Shown here: piece by piece, positions 37,815 to 46,087 of the stretch
Position numbering within the stretch: position 1 is the stretch's first letter
How the letters are laid out: every line of letters begins with the position of its first letter
Origin: Polyangiaceae bacterium
GTDB lineage: Bacteria > Myxococcota_A > Polyangia > Polyangiales > Polyangiaceae
Direction: 5' to 3'
DNA: 64,000 nucleotides
NCBI GenBank assembly: GCA_947475525.1
Contig: CANJMI010000003.1
Location: 62,001-126,000 of the forward strand
The notes under the pieces: model-generated
Database searches by the model: none
What the model was told of the DNA's origin: nothing
Seen by the model: only the letters and a program-made list of their open reading frames with translations
Made by a program: the position numbers and the translations under genes

Positions 37815-38462
37815 GTGAAGCACTCCAAAGCTCTTCGATGCGGTCCCGCGGCCCTCGTCTGCCTCCTTGGGTTTGCGTGGGGGTGCGGCTCGGATTTCGT
37901 GTTCTTCGGCGCAGGCAGCGGAGCCGGTGGGAACGACGGAGTCGGCGGCTCGCCCGGCTTGGGTGGCGCCAGCGCCTCGGTCACCGACGCGTCGAGCTCG
38001 ACCGTCGCCGCGAGCGTCACCATCGCCGCAAGCTCGACCGGGATAGCGAGTTCCGTCGCCTCGACGGCCTCCGTGACCGCGGCTTCGAGCACGACAAGCG
38101 GCGGGATGATCGATAAAATGCTGCCCTGCGGAGACGCCGGCGAGTGCCCGCTCACGTGCTGCGGCATCAGCGCGAAAACTCAGGCTTGCAAGCAGACGCT
38201 CGACGAGTGCTTGAACAGCTTCTATCTCGCTGGCGTGGACTGCGACGACGCGAGCGACTGCCCCGGGAAGCTCTGCTGCGCCTTCGAGCACCAGGCGGGC
38301 GTCATCACAAAGTGGGCGAGCGAGTGCACCGCCACCTGCGGTGCGAACAAGCAATTCCAGTTGTGCGGTGAATCCAAGGAATGCCCCAACGGCCTGACGT
38401 GCGCGGACGTCAACCAACCCGCAACGTTCCCGGCGGGCTACAAGTACTGCGCGCCGCAGTGA
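37815..38462 (+). CDS. Cys-rich lipoprotein
   Basis: A 215-residue lipoprotein from a GTG start; signal peptide with lipobox FAWGC (Cys24). A Gly-rich then Ala/Ser/Thr/Val-rich linker (about 30-95) precedes a disulfide-rich domain with twelve or more cysteines (LPCGDAGECPLTCCG, CDDASDCPGKLCCAF, CGESKECPNGLTC). The CC pairs recall small secreted Cys-rich modules. Immediately downstream lies a broken relative (38486). Function unknown; surface location inferred. Confidence 0.75.
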   Translation: MKHSKALRCGPAALVCLLGFAWGCGSDFVFFGAGSGAGGNDGVGGSPGLGGASASVTDASSSTVAASVTIAASSTGIASSVASTASVTAASSTTSGGMIDKMLPCGDAGECPLTCCGISAKTQACKQTLDECLNSFYLAGVDCDDASDCPGKLCCAFEHQAGVITKWASECTATCGANKQFQLCGESKECPNGLTCADVNQPATFPAGYKYCAPQ

Positions 38463-38485
38463 AGAGCTCGAGCCTCCTGCCACGG

Positions 38486-38608
38486 ATGATTCCCGCTGCC
38501 GCCTCGGTCTGCGCATTCAGCGGCGGCGAGACCTCCACAAGTGACCTCACGGCGGCGAACGGCAGCAGCTCGAGCGTGGCTTCGAGTTCGGTTACTGGCG
38601 GCGGTTAG
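38486..38608 (+). pseudogene. Truncated duplicate of the upstream lipoprotein
   Basis: A 40-codon frame encodes MIPAAASVCAFSGGETSTSD then ANGSSSSVASSSVTGGG and a TAG. Directly after the TAG, in frame, the DNA reads ALPCGPTKTCGSAG, like the LPCGDAGEC that follows the Ser/Thr linker in the 37815 gene. The remains suggest a tandem duplicate that lost its signal peptide and body. The following ~310 bp up to hflX show no other gene. Confidence 0.45.
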
Positions 38609-38921
38609 GCGCTGCCCTGCGGACCGACCAAGACGTGCGGGAGCGCAGGAGTCCTTCGCAAAGGCTCGTTCACGAACCGACGACGGGTGCCACCGGGGCG
38701 ACGTTGGCGGGCGCTCTCAGTTCGGCGCTGGCATTAGGAGGTAGGCGACGCGACCGTCGGCGAGGAGGCAGATGCGCTGGCGGCTGAAAGGTGGACCGAC
38801 ACCCTAGCGGAAGAGTCCTTCGCGAGTACGCGGTGGGCATGCGGCGCGTGCGCCACAGCCTCGTACGTTGTCGACGCAGCCGCTGCCGCGTACTCGCCGC
38901 GCGTGGTAGGAAGCCCGTCCT

Positions 38922-40451
38922 ATGCTCAAACCGCATCGCCCTCGGGCCGTCCTCGTCGCCGTCAAGCTCCCAGGCGTCTCCGACGCGGAGCACGCGTCGA
39001 GTCTCGACGAGCTCGAACGGCTCGTCTCCACGTTGGGCTACGACGTCGAAGCGCGTCTTGTGCAAGCACGTGCGAAGCTCGCGTCTGGCGCGGTGATAGG
39101 AGAAGGAAAACTCCTCGAACTCGGTGAACTCACCGGGGGCACTGGACGGGTGGGAAGCACGGCGCCGAAGCCGAAGGACAAGGCCCGCCAGAGGCGCGCG
39201 GCTGCAGCGGAAGAAGCCGAGGACGACGAGGACGCCGAGGACGCCGAGGACGCCGAGGACGCCGAGGACGCCGAGGACGACGAGGACGCCGAGGACGCCG
39301 AGGACGACGAGGGCGACGAGGGCGACGAGGGCGCCGAAGACGACGATCGCGCCGAAGACGACGATCGCGCCGAAGACGACGAGCGCGCCGAAGACGACGA
39401 GGGCGCTCCGGGTAAGTCGACGCGGACCGACAAGGTCGAGCTCGTAGCGGTCGATCACGATATCTCACCGAGCCAAGCGCGAAACCTCGAGCGTGCGGTC
39501 GGCGTCACGGTGCTCGATCGGACTGGCGTCATCGTCGAGATTTTTCACCGCCACGCCAAGAGCCGCGAAGCCCGGCTTCAAGTCGAGATTGCCCGTCTGC
39601 GTTACACAGCTCCACGGCTCCGCGAGTCCCCGACTGGCAAGGAGCGACAGCAGGGACGAGGCGCGGGCGAAGCGGCCGTCGAACTCGATCGTCGCAAGAT
39701 ACGGGACCGCATCGCGGAGCTGACGGACGAACTCGAAGCCATCGGTCGCGAACAAAACACCCGCCGGGCACACCGCAACGATGCGCTGCGGATCGCGCTC
39801 GTCGGTTACACCAACGCGGGAAAATCCTCGCTCATGCGTGCACTCACCGGGAGCGACGTGCTCGTCGAGGATAAGCTCTTCGCCACCCTCGACACCACGA
39901 TTCGTACACTCAAGCCAGAGACGAAGCCGCGCATCCTCGTGAGCGACACCGTCGGGTTTATCAAGAAGCTCCCGCACGATCTTGTGGCGAGCTTCAAGTC
40001 TACGCTCGACGAAGCGCTCGAGGCCTCGCACCTTCTGCACGTGATCGACGCATCGGACGACGTCTGGGAGCCCCAGTGCGAAGTCACCCGCGAGGTGCTC
40101 GCTGAGATCGGCGCGAATTCCGTTCCGACGACGCTCGTCTTCAACAAAGCCGACCGCCTCGACGAGGCCACGAGAGAGGCGCTCGCGAGTCGTTTTCCCG
40201 AGGCGTGGATCGTCTCAGCGCACGATCCCAAAGACATCGCGTGGATGCACACACGCATCATCGGGCTCTTCGAGGCGAGCTACGACGAGGCCACCGTGCA
40301 CGTGCCCTGGACGAAGCAATCGCTCGTGGCGGAAATCCACGACACGGGGAAGGTCGTTGAAGAAGAGTACGACGAACATGGTGTCGCCATCCGCTTCCGT
40401 GCACCAAAAGAGGCGGTGGCGCGCATCCGAAGCGCACTCTCTCGCGTCTAG
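38922..40451 (+). CDS. hflX: Ribosome-associated GTPase HflX with acidic insertion
   Basis: HflX, a GTPase that splits stalled or stressed ribosomes. The 509-residue protein has the N-terminal HflX domain, DISPSQARNLE at about 180 and DRTGVIVEIFHRHAKSREA at about 199-217. The GTPase domain has G1 GYTNAGKS (295-302), G3 DTVGFIKKLPHDL and G4 NKAD. Unusually, residues about 97-161, between the first part of the N-terminal domain and DISPSQ, are almost pure Asp/Glu/Ala, encoded by short tandem DNA repeats. HflX normally has no such insert. The insert lies outside the G domain, so GTPase activity should survive. It may alter ribosome contact. Confidence 0.92.
   Translation: MLKPHRPRAVLVAVKLPGVSDAEHASSLDELERLVSTLGYDVEARLVQARAKLASGAVIGEGKLLELGELTGGTGRVGSTAPKPKDKARQRRAAAAEEAEDDEDAEDAEDAEDAEDAEDDEDAEDAEDDEGDEGDEGAEDDDRAEDDDRAEDDERAEDDEGAPGKSTRTDKVELVAVDHDISPSQARNLERAVGVTVLDRTGVIVEIFHRHAKSREARLQVEIARLRYTAPRLRESPTGKERQQGRGAGEAAVELDRRKIRDRIAELTDELEAIGREQNTRRAHRNDALRIALVGYTNAGKSSLMRALTGSDVLVEDKLFATLDTTIRTLKPETKPRILVSDTVGFIKKLPHDLVASFKSTLDEALEASHLLHVIDASDDVWEPQCEVTREVLAEIGANSVPTTLVFNKADRLDEATREALASRFPEAWIVSAHDPKDIAWMHTRIIGLFEASYDEATVHVPWTKQSLVAEIHDTGKVVEEEYDEHGVAIRFRAPKEAVARIRSALSRV
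39218..39408 (+). repeat. Tandem repeat coding acidic HflX insert
   Basis: A 9-bp unit GACGCCGAG repeated many times with GACGACGAG variants, then an 18-bp unit GACGACGATCGCGCCGAA repeated about three times. All copies stay in frame, giving the DAEDAED and RAEDDD runs. Unit lengths are multiples of three, so expansions or contractions would not break hflX. Confidence 0.9.
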
Positions 40452-40516
40452 GTTCTGAGTCGGTTCTGAGTCGCTTCTGAGTCGGTTCTGAGTCGCTTCT
40501 GAGTCGCTTCTGAGCG
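40451..40516 (+). repeat. Six 11-bp direct repeats downstream of hflX
   Basis: Unit G(G/C)TTCTGAGTC repeated six times head to tail with only the second base varying, apart from the last two bases of the final copy. It starts on the last base of the hflX stop codon. No hairpin forms easily. It could be a protein-binding iteron array or slippage product; no origin-like or gene context supports a specific role. Confidence 0.9.
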
Positions 40517-40646
40517 CGCAGATGTCCAAGTCCGCGGGGCTGGACCCCGACGTGCTCAGATGCTCCGAGAACACGTCGCCGAACCCATCTCCCTCATCCG
40601 GTGAAGAAGGGTTCGGCTGTGACGCAGACGGGCTCTTACCGTCGGC

Positions 40647-42536
40647 TCAGGGCGTGATGACGCAGGTGACGGCGGCGGTCGCGTCGTCGTTGAAGGCCGC
40701 GCCCTGGTAGATCGAGAGCTTGCCACCTGGCTCGGTCGCGCTCTTCGCGGCGGGGCAGGTGACCTTGATGACGGTGGCGGTGGTTGCGAGAACCGTCTCG
40801 TTGCCGAACGACTCGTTGAACGTGCACGGAATTCCGGTGTCGAGCACGGCCGAGTGGTCGCACACGCGAACGACCTGCTGACTTGAGCCACTTGCGATCG
40901 TGCAGCTCAGGGTCGTCTGTTGGCCCGGAGTGCACGCAAGAACGTGGCTGGCCGCCGGCGCCTTGTCGAATTCACAGTTACGACGCGGACCAATTTGGCC
41001 GTCCGCGCATGCGTCCGTGACATAGCCCTCGCCATCGAGTGGTAGCGCGACCTCGTGCGATTCGCTGTTGTTCTTGTCCCACTCCGAGAAGTAATCGCAA
41101 ACCGGCTTGTCGACGGGCTTCCCCTCGAGTGTTTTGAACTCGGTAGGAATGAACGTGAGCATGCCGTTCGCGTCGAGAACGGGATTGCCCTCGCACAGAA
41201 AGCCGTCGGGGTTCGACGTGAACGTAAGGTCTTTCTTGACCGGGGCGGTCTTCGTCTTCTCGTCGGTTACGTCGACCCATTGGCACTCGATGCCGGCGCG
41301 GTATTCGTCGCCCCAGCCGGGTCCGACTCCCTGGTTGCTGCAGCTGGCGAACTCATTGAAGAGCGTACCGTACTCGTTGTTGGAGAATCGGTTCGTCGAC
41401 TGAAGGCAGAAGCCGCGCTTCGCGTTGTTAGGGTTGTCGCCGTACTCGAAGCTTCCGTAATGCATGAAGTGGTAATGCGCGTGGCACGCGCTAAGCTCGT
41501 AGACTCCATGATTGATAAGCTGCGAGGCAACGCTCTTGTCGTCGAAGTAGTCGATGGGGCCTATGGTCATGGGCTTGCCGCCGACGTTTTTGTCGGAAGC
41601 CGTGAAGGAGAGCAGACGGCGCCAGCCTTCGCCGCCGACGCACTCTTCGACAATGCTGCAAGAGTCGGGTTTGATAAAGCGGTACATCACCCGGCTTATC
41701 TCGAATTGCTCAGGAATACCGGTCAAGTCGGCGAAATCCGGCGTCGTGACCTCCCCGATTCGGTGTTTGTCCGCGAGCGCTTTGTCGTAAGCGAGGCGCT
41801 CGAAATGCACCTTCGTCGTGATGCGTCCAACCTTCGAGTCGAGCGCTTCGATGCACGACTCGGTCGGCAGGGCCGTGAAATGGCAGCCCTGGTGCGTTTT
41901 CTTCGGTTCGACCCCGCACGTTTGATCGTACATCGAGTCGAGTTCTTCCGCGTCGACGCTGTTCGGCGGGAATTGCGACTCGGAGATGCACGCGTAGCCC
42001 ATGCGCTGCAGCATCAGCTCCGGGTCGACGGGAAACTCGAAGGGCTCGTCCCAGGTGCCGCCCACGGTGCCGAGTGCCGGCTCGGAGATCGCAGGCGAAG
42101 TGGCGGTCGAAACGATAACCGCGGTCAGATCGTAGTCGACCGCGACGACGTCGTGCGTCCCGACCGTGCGCCGGTTCGCCTTGCCCTTGAGCGCGATCTC
42201 CCAGTTCTCGGTCGGTGTGATCGGCAGTGCGTCTTTCGGGTCGGTATAGAAGGCGCTGCGAAACACGAGCCGAACGCTTGCGAGCCGGGCCTGGCGCGTT
42301 GCTCTGTCGTGCCAGAACGTCTCGGCCTTGGCCAGGATCGCCGCCGCGACGCGATCGCGCTCGACGCCTTCGGGGAACTCGTCGAGCAGCACTCCGACCG
42401 AGCTGCTCATCGTCGCGCGAATGAGGGCGCCAGGGTCCGCGGCGGGTTCAGGCACAGGCTTGTCATCGCCGCTGCACCCCCCAGTAAAGGCCACGAGTCC
42501 AACGCCCAACCCAAGAATCCGTAGTGTTCGCTTCAC
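40647..42536 (-). CDS. Lysyl oxidase-like copper amine oxidase lipoprotein
   Basis: A 629-residue lipoprotein (GTG at 42536; lipobox FTGGC, Cys21). The C-terminal half matches lysyl oxidase: the copper site CHAHYHFMHYGSFEY (His352, 354, 356), KRGFCLQ (Lys373), QGVGPGWGDEYRAG (Tyr412) and IECQWVDVTD. In animals the cofactor LTQ is formed from a Lys and a Tyr at these places, so Lys373 and Tyr412 are the likely pair. The N-terminal ~300 residues are an unrecognised domain. Lysyl oxidase oxidises protein lysines to aldehydes and cross-links matrix; bacterial homologues are known in actinobacteria and myxobacteria. Role here, possibly matrix or prey protein oxidation, is inferred. Confidence 0.85.
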   Translation of the reverse strand: MKRTLRILGLGVGLVAFTGGCSGDDKPVPEPAADPGALIRATMSSSVGVLLDEFPEGVERDRVAAAILAKAETFWHDRATRQARLASVRLVFRSAFYTDPKDALPITPTENWEIALKGKANRRTVGTHDVVAVDYDLTAVIVSTATSPAISEPALGTVGGTWDEPFEFPVDPELMLQRMGYACISESQFPPNSVDAEELDSMYDQTCGVEPKKTHQGCHFTALPTESCIEALDSKVGRITTKVHFERLAYDKALADKHRIGEVTTPDFADLTGIPEQFEISRVMYRFIKPDSCSIVEECVGGEGWRRLLSFTASDKNVGGKPMTIGPIDYFDDKSVASQLINHGVYELSACHAHYHFMHYGSFEYGDNPNNAKRGFCLQSTNRFSNNEYGTLFNEFASCSNQGVGPGWGDEYRAGIECQWVDVTDEKTKTAPVKKDLTFTSNPDGFLCEGNPVLDANGMLTFIPTEFKTLEGKPVDKPVCDYFSEWDKNNSESHEVALPLDGEGYVTDACADGQIGPRRNCEFDKAPAASHVLACTPGQQTTLSCTIASGSSQQVVRVCDHSAVLDTGIPCTFNESFGNETVLATTATVIKVTCPAAKSATEPGGKLSIYQGAAFNDDATAAVTCVITP

Positions 42537-42616
42537 GATAACATCCCCTACGCGTCGTTTATGTGTGACGCAGCGTGCGGCGTAGCATTGTTTCTCGCAG
42601 CGCGGAACGTCCAGCA

Positions 42617-42831
<215 letters not shown>

Positions 42832-42833
42832 GA

Positions 42834-44147
42834 CTACATCACCTTGGTGATGTCGATGTTGACGTAGGTGTCAGGCGAGAGATCGCAGCGAACGAGCGGT
42901 GAGATCGTGGTGTTCAACGACGGGTTTCCGTTCTGATCGAAGGTGTCGCCGGACTTCCATTTCATCTCGTCGTAGGCCCAGCCATACGCGTCGCAGACCC
43001 CGGCCGCGTTCGCTTGCAGGTACTTGAGCCACGCTTGGCCGACGACGTTGGTGGACCACCAAATGTGGTAGGCCTGCTTTTTCAGCGCATCGCCGCTCGG
43101 TGCGGACGCCATCTCGCCGCCGCTTGGCTTGCCGGCTTTGTTCCAGACGTCGGCGTGATCGGTCGAGACGCTGTCGGTGGTGAACTTCGAGGCGGGCACG
43201 ACCCACGTGGGCTTCTTCACCGCGCCATCGACGCTGGAATAGAATTTCGGATTGGGGCACACCGAGGCGCCGTTCACCTTCATCACGTACGGGCAGCCGT
43301 CATTCACGTCGGTGAACGCATCGAGGTTCGTCGTGCATGCCTTGGGCAAGGCGTCATCGCACTTGCAATTAAGGGCGCCAGCGCAGCCCGGTCCTTCGTA
43401 GTTCATCGTGCCGTTGGCGTTGAGACCATCGACGGCGCTGAGATCCCAATAGACCTCTTTTGATTGGATGTTGTACTCGAAGAGCAAGGCCCGCTCCGAG
43501 GCCGGCATCGACACGCCCTTCTTCGTCACCCAACCTTTGGTGCCCACCGAGAGCTTGCCGCCGTTCCGCGCGAAGTACCACTCGGGATGCCCGTCTTTGA
43601 TTGGCAGTTGGACCCGCAGCGTTTCACCTGGGTTCAGATCGACGCGGTTCGACACATCGACTTCTTTGGCCGCGTCGTTCGTGTCAACGACGTAAAAATG
43701 CGTGCCCGACGCAGCGAAGACCGATTTGAGCGCGCCCCAGTTCTTCGTGTAGTCCGCGGGGTTCCAAGCCTTTCCGCCCGGCATGGTTTCGCACTCGAGC
43801 GCCTTGGCCGATGAGCACGGAGGCTGCGAGCCTTCGAGCCAAACGGTGATCGCGCCGACGCTGCTGTTGCGATACTGGAGCGCAAAAATGTTGCCCGGCG
43901 CCACCGGAAACGAGGAACTCGCCGCGCCGCCCGCGCCGCCCCCTCCCGTCGTCATTCCGCCGCCGGTTCCTCCGCTGGCGGCGCCGCCACTACCTGTTGT
44001 CACGGCGGCGCTCGAGGACGACGTGACGCCCGTACCGGATGCCACTGTGCTTGCGTCCGTGGAGTCGTCCGTGCCGCATGCGGCAGAGGCGGCCGTGAGC
44101 GCGACTGCGAGGAGGAGGCTGCGAGTTGCGAGATGAGTTGAGTTCAT
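42834..44147 (-). CDS. Lipoprotein of unknown function
   Basis: A 437-residue lipoprotein (ATG at 44147; lipobox ASAAC, Cys23). The Gly/Ser/Thr linker is followed by a beta-rich mature protein of about 340 residues containing VYWDLSAVDGLNANGTMNYE, a Cys cluster CAGALNCKCDDALPKAC and CPYVMKVNGASVCPNPKFY. The Cys pattern and strand-rich opening faintly recall thaumatin/GH64-like folds, but this is not firm. It ends close to the direct-repeat segment at 42617-42817 and runs in the same direction as the next lipoprotein gene upstream. Confidence 0.7.
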   Translation of the reverse strand: MNSTHLATRSLLLAVALTAASAACGTDDSTDASTVASGTGVTSSSSAAVTTGSGGAASGGTGGGMTTGGGGAGGAASSSFPVAPGNIFALQYRNSSVGAITVWLEGSQPPCSSAKALECETMPGGKAWNPADYTKNWGALKSVFAASGTHFYVVDTNDAAKEVDVSNRVDLNPGETLRVQLPIKDGHPEWYFARNGGKLSVGTKGWVTKKGVSMPASERALLFEYNIQSKEVYWDLSAVDGLNANGTMNYEGPGCAGALNCKCDDALPKACTTNLDAFTDVNDGCPYVMKVNGASVCPNPKFYSSVDGAVKKPTWVVPASKFTTDSVSTDHADVWNKAGKPSGGEMASAPSGDALKKQAYHIWWSTNVVGQAWLKYLQANAAGVCDAYGWAYDEMKWKSGDTFDQNGNPSLNTTISPLVRCDLSPDTYVNIDITKVM

Positions 44148-44193
44148 GGGAAGGCGTGCTCGTGCGCTGAGGTTAAGTTTTGCCATGTTCGCT

Positions 44194-45354
44194 TCAGAAC
44201 TTGGCAAGCTGAATGAATTTCGGCAAATCGGTGAGGACGTCGGTCATGTACCAGGTCTTGCCGTCGAGGCTGTACGTTTGCTGGTAGCGCGTGAAGGTCG
44301 CGAACTTTCCGTCGGTAGGGTCTTGGCCCGCGAACACGAAGAAGTGACTGCGCTGCGCGGTGAAAGGGACTCCGTTTGGCTCGAGCGTGAACACCTTCGG
44401 TAGCTTCTTCAGCAGCGGCTCAGCCGTTGGCGCAAGTTTGCACCAGGCGGTCAGATTCACGACGTCGTCTTTGGCCCAGTTCAGGCCTTGCTTGTCCCAG
44501 GCCACAACGGTTGAGGTCGCCGCCCCGTCGGCTCCGCGCAAGAGCGCCTGGCGCGCAGAGGTATTCCAATTGTAGCAGCTCGTGTAGGAGACTTCGGCCG
44601 CGTCTTTTACCGTGATTGCAATGCCGAGGGCCTTCGCGAGCGGCTCGATCGTGTTGTACGGGTTCGAGGATGGGTTCGCGTTGATGCTGTTGGGTTTGGG
44701 ATCGACCGCGATGATCTTGCTTACAGGGCAGACGCAAACATCTTCGCCAGCGGGACCGAGCCCGTGCGCCTTGCCGTAGACGTACGTGTTGACCATCTCT
44801 GGGTAGAGGGCGGCGTGGTTTTTCCCAGCCGCGGTGAGGCCGAAACCGACCTTTTGGTCTTCGGCATGCCGCACCACGAGCACCGCGGGCGTGCACGTGA
44901 CGGCGGTTCGGTACGCGCTTGCCGCCGCGCACGAGCCGACCGCCGGGACCACGACGGGCGCAGCTGGCGGCAGCACCACCGCCGTCGCCGCTGCTCGGCC
45001 GCTACGGGCGTCCGCAAGCATCGCGAGCAGATCGATTCGTGTCCTCTTATCGAGCTCCGAGCTCTTGGCGAGGTCTTCGAGCGGCACCAAGATCAGGTCG
45101 AGCAGGGGCTTGACGTTCGGGCCGTTGCGGTCACCGCCGTCGCGGAGCAGTTTTTCTTGATAGCGCGACATCAAGCGCTCGACCGACACGCCCCGGGTAG
45201 CCGGATCGGCGAGGCCTTGGACGAGCGTTTCCGCAGGGATCTCTGCAGCACACGCGACGACGAGCAAGCCTGCGGCCGCGACCGCGGATGCCATGACGAC
45301 TCTCAGCCCGCCCGCCCGCACACCCTTTGAGATATCAAGCTGCTGAATGCTCAT
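44194..45354 (-). CDS. Histidine-phosphatase-like lipoprotein
   Basis: A 386-residue lipoprotein: hydrophobic signal with lipobox LVVAC (Cys35) after a rather long N-region, so a start a few codons in is possible. An alpha-helical segment (about 40-120) precedes a domain opening with LVVRHAEDQKVGFGLTAAGK, the RH-x-E signature of the histidine phosphatase (phosphoglycerate mutase) superfamily. The later half keeps TLEPNGVPFTAQRSHFFVFA, but the second catalytic His is not obvious. It may be a divergent or inactive phosphatase. It runs in the same direction as the 42834 gene, 46 bp apart, and may be co-transcribed with it. Confidence 0.7.
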   Translation of the reverse strand: MSIQQLDISKGVRAGGLRVVMASAVAAAGLLVVACAAEIPAETLVQGLADPATRGVSVERLMSRYQEKLLRDGGDRNGPNVKPLLDLILVPLEDLAKSSELDKRTRIDLLAMLADARSGRAAATAVVLPPAAPVVVPAVGSCAAASAYRTAVTCTPAVLVVRHAEDQKVGFGLTAAGKNHAALYPEMVNTYVYGKAHGLGPAGEDVCVCPVSKIIAVDPKPNSINANPSSNPYNTIEPLAKALGIAITVKDAAEVSYTSCYNWNTSARQALLRGADGAATSTVVAWDKQGLNWAKDDVVNLTAWCKLAPTAEPLLKKLPKVFTLEPNGVPFTAQRSHFFVFAGQDPTDGKFATFTRYQQTYSLDGKTWYMTDVLTDLPKFIQLAKF

Positions 45355-45447
45355 GTGGCGTCTTTATGCGCCATTCGGTGTCCCGCAACAAGTGTCCTCG
45401 CGGGGCGGGTACGGTGCGCGTGACCGCCTGGCAAGCGAGGCGCGCGG

Positions 45448-45861
45448 CTAGCGAGCTTTCTTGGAGTTTAGCGAGGTTTTTTGGCTTGGGGGATAGCGAT
45501 GACGCGCGGTCTTGGCCGTGCCTTTCGCTCGGGGGACCTCGACTTGCTCGAGCAGCGTGGCCAGTTGGCTGAGGGCGGCGATCGGTACGCCGGTCAAGCC
45601 AATGGTGTCGTTGTGAAAGTTCAGCCGGACGCCATGAAGAGCGGGGTGCTTGGCGAGGAGGCCGGTGAGGGTGTTCGCGACGTGGGAATGTTCGAGGCTT
45701 TGCGAATTCGGCTTAGGGTCCTCCGTGACTGGGATGGTGAACAGGTCGAAGGCCACCGGCCGGGGAGCGGCGCGGCGCGTGGGGTCCTCCTTCTTGATCG
45801 AAGCCCCTACCTTGATGATGAGATCGGGGATGGGGCGCTTGGCGATCATGATCTTTATCAT
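45448..45861 (-). CDS. Hypothetical protein
   Basis: A 137-residue frame from ATG at 45861 (the frame is open another 33 codons upstream). Third-codon positions are mostly G or C across the frame, supporting real coding; the opposite strand also has an open frame but is judged the shadow. It has no signal peptide or cysteines and a strongly basic C-terminus (RHRYPPSQKTSLNSKKAR). A mid-section SHVANTLTGLLAKHPALHGV looks helical. No family recognised. Confidence 0.5.
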   Translation of the reverse strand: MIKIMIAKRPIPDLIIKVGASIKKEDPTRRAAPRPVAFDLFTIPVTEDPKPNSQSLEHSHVANTLTGLLAKHPALHGVRLNFHNDTIGLTGVPIAALSQLATLLEQVEVPRAKGTAKTARHRYPPSQKTSLNSKKAR

Positions 45862-46087
45862 GCTTCCGCAGGGTCCACTGGGAGCGCGCGGAAGGGAAGC
45901 CCTATCAACGATGACTTTTGCGTGCCGCAGGAGGTGTCGGTACGCCGAAGGTTTGGTCAACCTTCCGTCGTCGAGACTTTCGGGTGCCGTTCACTGCCGG
46001 CGCCCGCAGCCCAGGACAAGATAGCGTTGACGTGCGGTGGCCCCGAGACTCACCTTGCTTGGGGGGTCGATCCGGAGAGAATCAAGG

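Noticed and set aside
39038-39468. Minus-strand frames rich in Ser or in Arg-Pro repeats
   Set aside because: They are mirror images of the tandem repeats coding the acidic insert of hflX.
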